Assembly: GCA_030141605.1 (NCBI GenBank)
Contig: JAQGDQ010001153.1
Coordinates: 1-59,061 of the forward strand
Origin: Tubiluchus corallicola
Taxonomy: Eukaryota; Priapulida; Priapulimorpha; Priapulimorphida; Tubiluchidae
Length of the DNA: 59,061 nt
Reading direction: 5' to 3'
Shown piece after piece: positions 58,241 through 59,061 of the stretch. The position numbers and the translations under genes are program-made. The first letter of the stretch is position 1. Every line of letters begins with the position of its first letter. The notes under the pieces were generated by a model. The model was not told the DNA's origin. It ran no database searches and worked only from the letters and a program-made list of their open reading frames with translations.

Positions 58241-59061
58241 TTCTCTCTATTCGCAGAGGTTCGTTCACTATAATATAACTATTTATGATGCCAATTAAGA
58301 ATAAATTTAAAATATATACATAGTTTACACTATACTTTATATAACTATTAACTCAATACCTGCTTCTCTGTGAATATAATTTGAATTACTTTATAACAAT
58401 TTTTTCCGCACAACATCTCTAACAATATTTACATATGCCTGGCACACATCTTTGTCTCTTTTTAGATAAATCTCGCTTATGTTGGCTGAGGGCAGAACTT
58501 GTCTTAAATTTATTCGAAATTGGTGATCTACCAAATCACAGCCAAATATAATGTGTTCTGGTGTCTGAGGAGTTGCATTATTACAATAACAGCAATCTGT
58601 ATTTTGTTCACCTATTCTATACCGAAATGATTTAGTTCCTCTATTTAAAAGTAAGTTTAATGCAGTTGTTTCAATAAGCCTTTCGTAATGCGTTAGTGGT
58701 AAACACAGTGGCGTTAACATAGGTGTAGGTCTATCTTGTGGTAAATTTGCTATTTTGGTACAATAACAAAATCTTCTTTCCCACTGGTTTGTTAAAAATT
58801 TCGAGCCATCATTTCTCCTATAAACGGAGAGAAAGAGAGAGAGAGAAATAGAGAGACACAGAGAGAAAGAAAGAAAGAGAGAGAGAGAGACAGACTTAAA
58901 GGGAAACGGATTAAAAAGAACAGAGTTTATAAGCCCTGAACTCACTTTGCAACTATATTATCGGGTTTACAAGAAATTATGACTTCATAAAATCATGCTT
59001 GCGAAAATATTTTAGAGCCTCCAAATATCTCATCCCTTGCAGGCGCTTTTGAACCGATAGA
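58241..59061 (-). repeat. Large palindrome, right arm (cut by window end)
   Basis: Inverted copy of 57243-58082, reaching the last base of the window without a break in homology, so the true arm is longer. Confidence 0.93.
58391..58815 (-). pseudogene. LINE family D C-terminal frame, intact copy
   Basis: The minus-strand frame reads YRRNDGSKFLTNQWERRFCY, then CTKIANLPQDRPTPMLTPL, the zinc knuckle CCYCNNATPQTPEHIIFGC, and RDVVRKKLL-stop. It lacks the reverse transcriptase core, so it is a fragment. The open frame extends to 58945 only because the CT tract translates as Ser-Leu repeats. Confidence 0.8.

Overview
The window looks like nuclear DNA of an animal, most probably a marine invertebrate. 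It is AT-rich, gene-poor and full of repeats: fragments of several non-LTR retrotransposons (LINEs), a tRNA-derived SINE, a 5S rRNA-like sequence, many short DNA transposons with terminal inverted repeats (TIRs), and long minisatellites. There are no bacterial-style operons. I cannot name the species from sequence alone.

The one gene I recognise with confidence is OMA1, the mitochondrial inner-membrane metalloprotease, on the minus strand at 33865-35145. It is a single uninterrupted reading frame of 426 codons with a HEMAH zinc motif. All other coding calls are possible exons, recognised from splice-site-like borders and protein-like translation: 8369-8634, 18456-18632, 42411-42454, 46127-46260, 54788-54811 and 55062-55155. 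None could be joined into a gene model.

Layout. 0-4 kb: an RTE-like LINE remnant, then another LINE (family A) whose 3' tail has grown into a long AGT-type microsatellite, then a TTAA-flanked piggyBac-like MITE. 5-9 kb: small tandem duplications and a 2-kb, 40-bp-period minisatellite that ends exactly at a possible splice acceptor. 10.2-10.8 kb: a 5S rRNA-like sequence with a GC-rich tail. 12.9-14.4 kb: a 37-bp minisatellite. 15.8-21 kb: hAT-type MITEs and a large fold-back element. 21.6-27.5 kb: two long arrays of an 87-bp unit made from the 5' end of a hAT element plus its target site. 27.5-33.6 kb: a SINE and several MITEs. 33.6-35.2 kb: OMA1. 36-42.9 kb: hAT MITEs and LINE family B in two inverted copies. 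42.9-44.1 kb: a minisatellite carrying about 40 TATAAAAAG motifs. 45-50.8 kb: a second LINE A copy, a 33-bp minisatellite and several MITEs. 51.4-56.9 kb: a LINE fragment (family C) and two arrays of a roughly 55-bp T-rich unit. 57.2 kb to the window end: a large imperfect palindrome containing LINE family D.

There is no multi-gene pathway to describe. The recurring process is repeat birth: transposon ends, LINE tails and an intron-end-like sequence have each been amplified into tandem arrays. The clearest case is the hAT-derived 87-bp satellite, where the original insertion can still be read from a perfect 8-bp target-site duplication.
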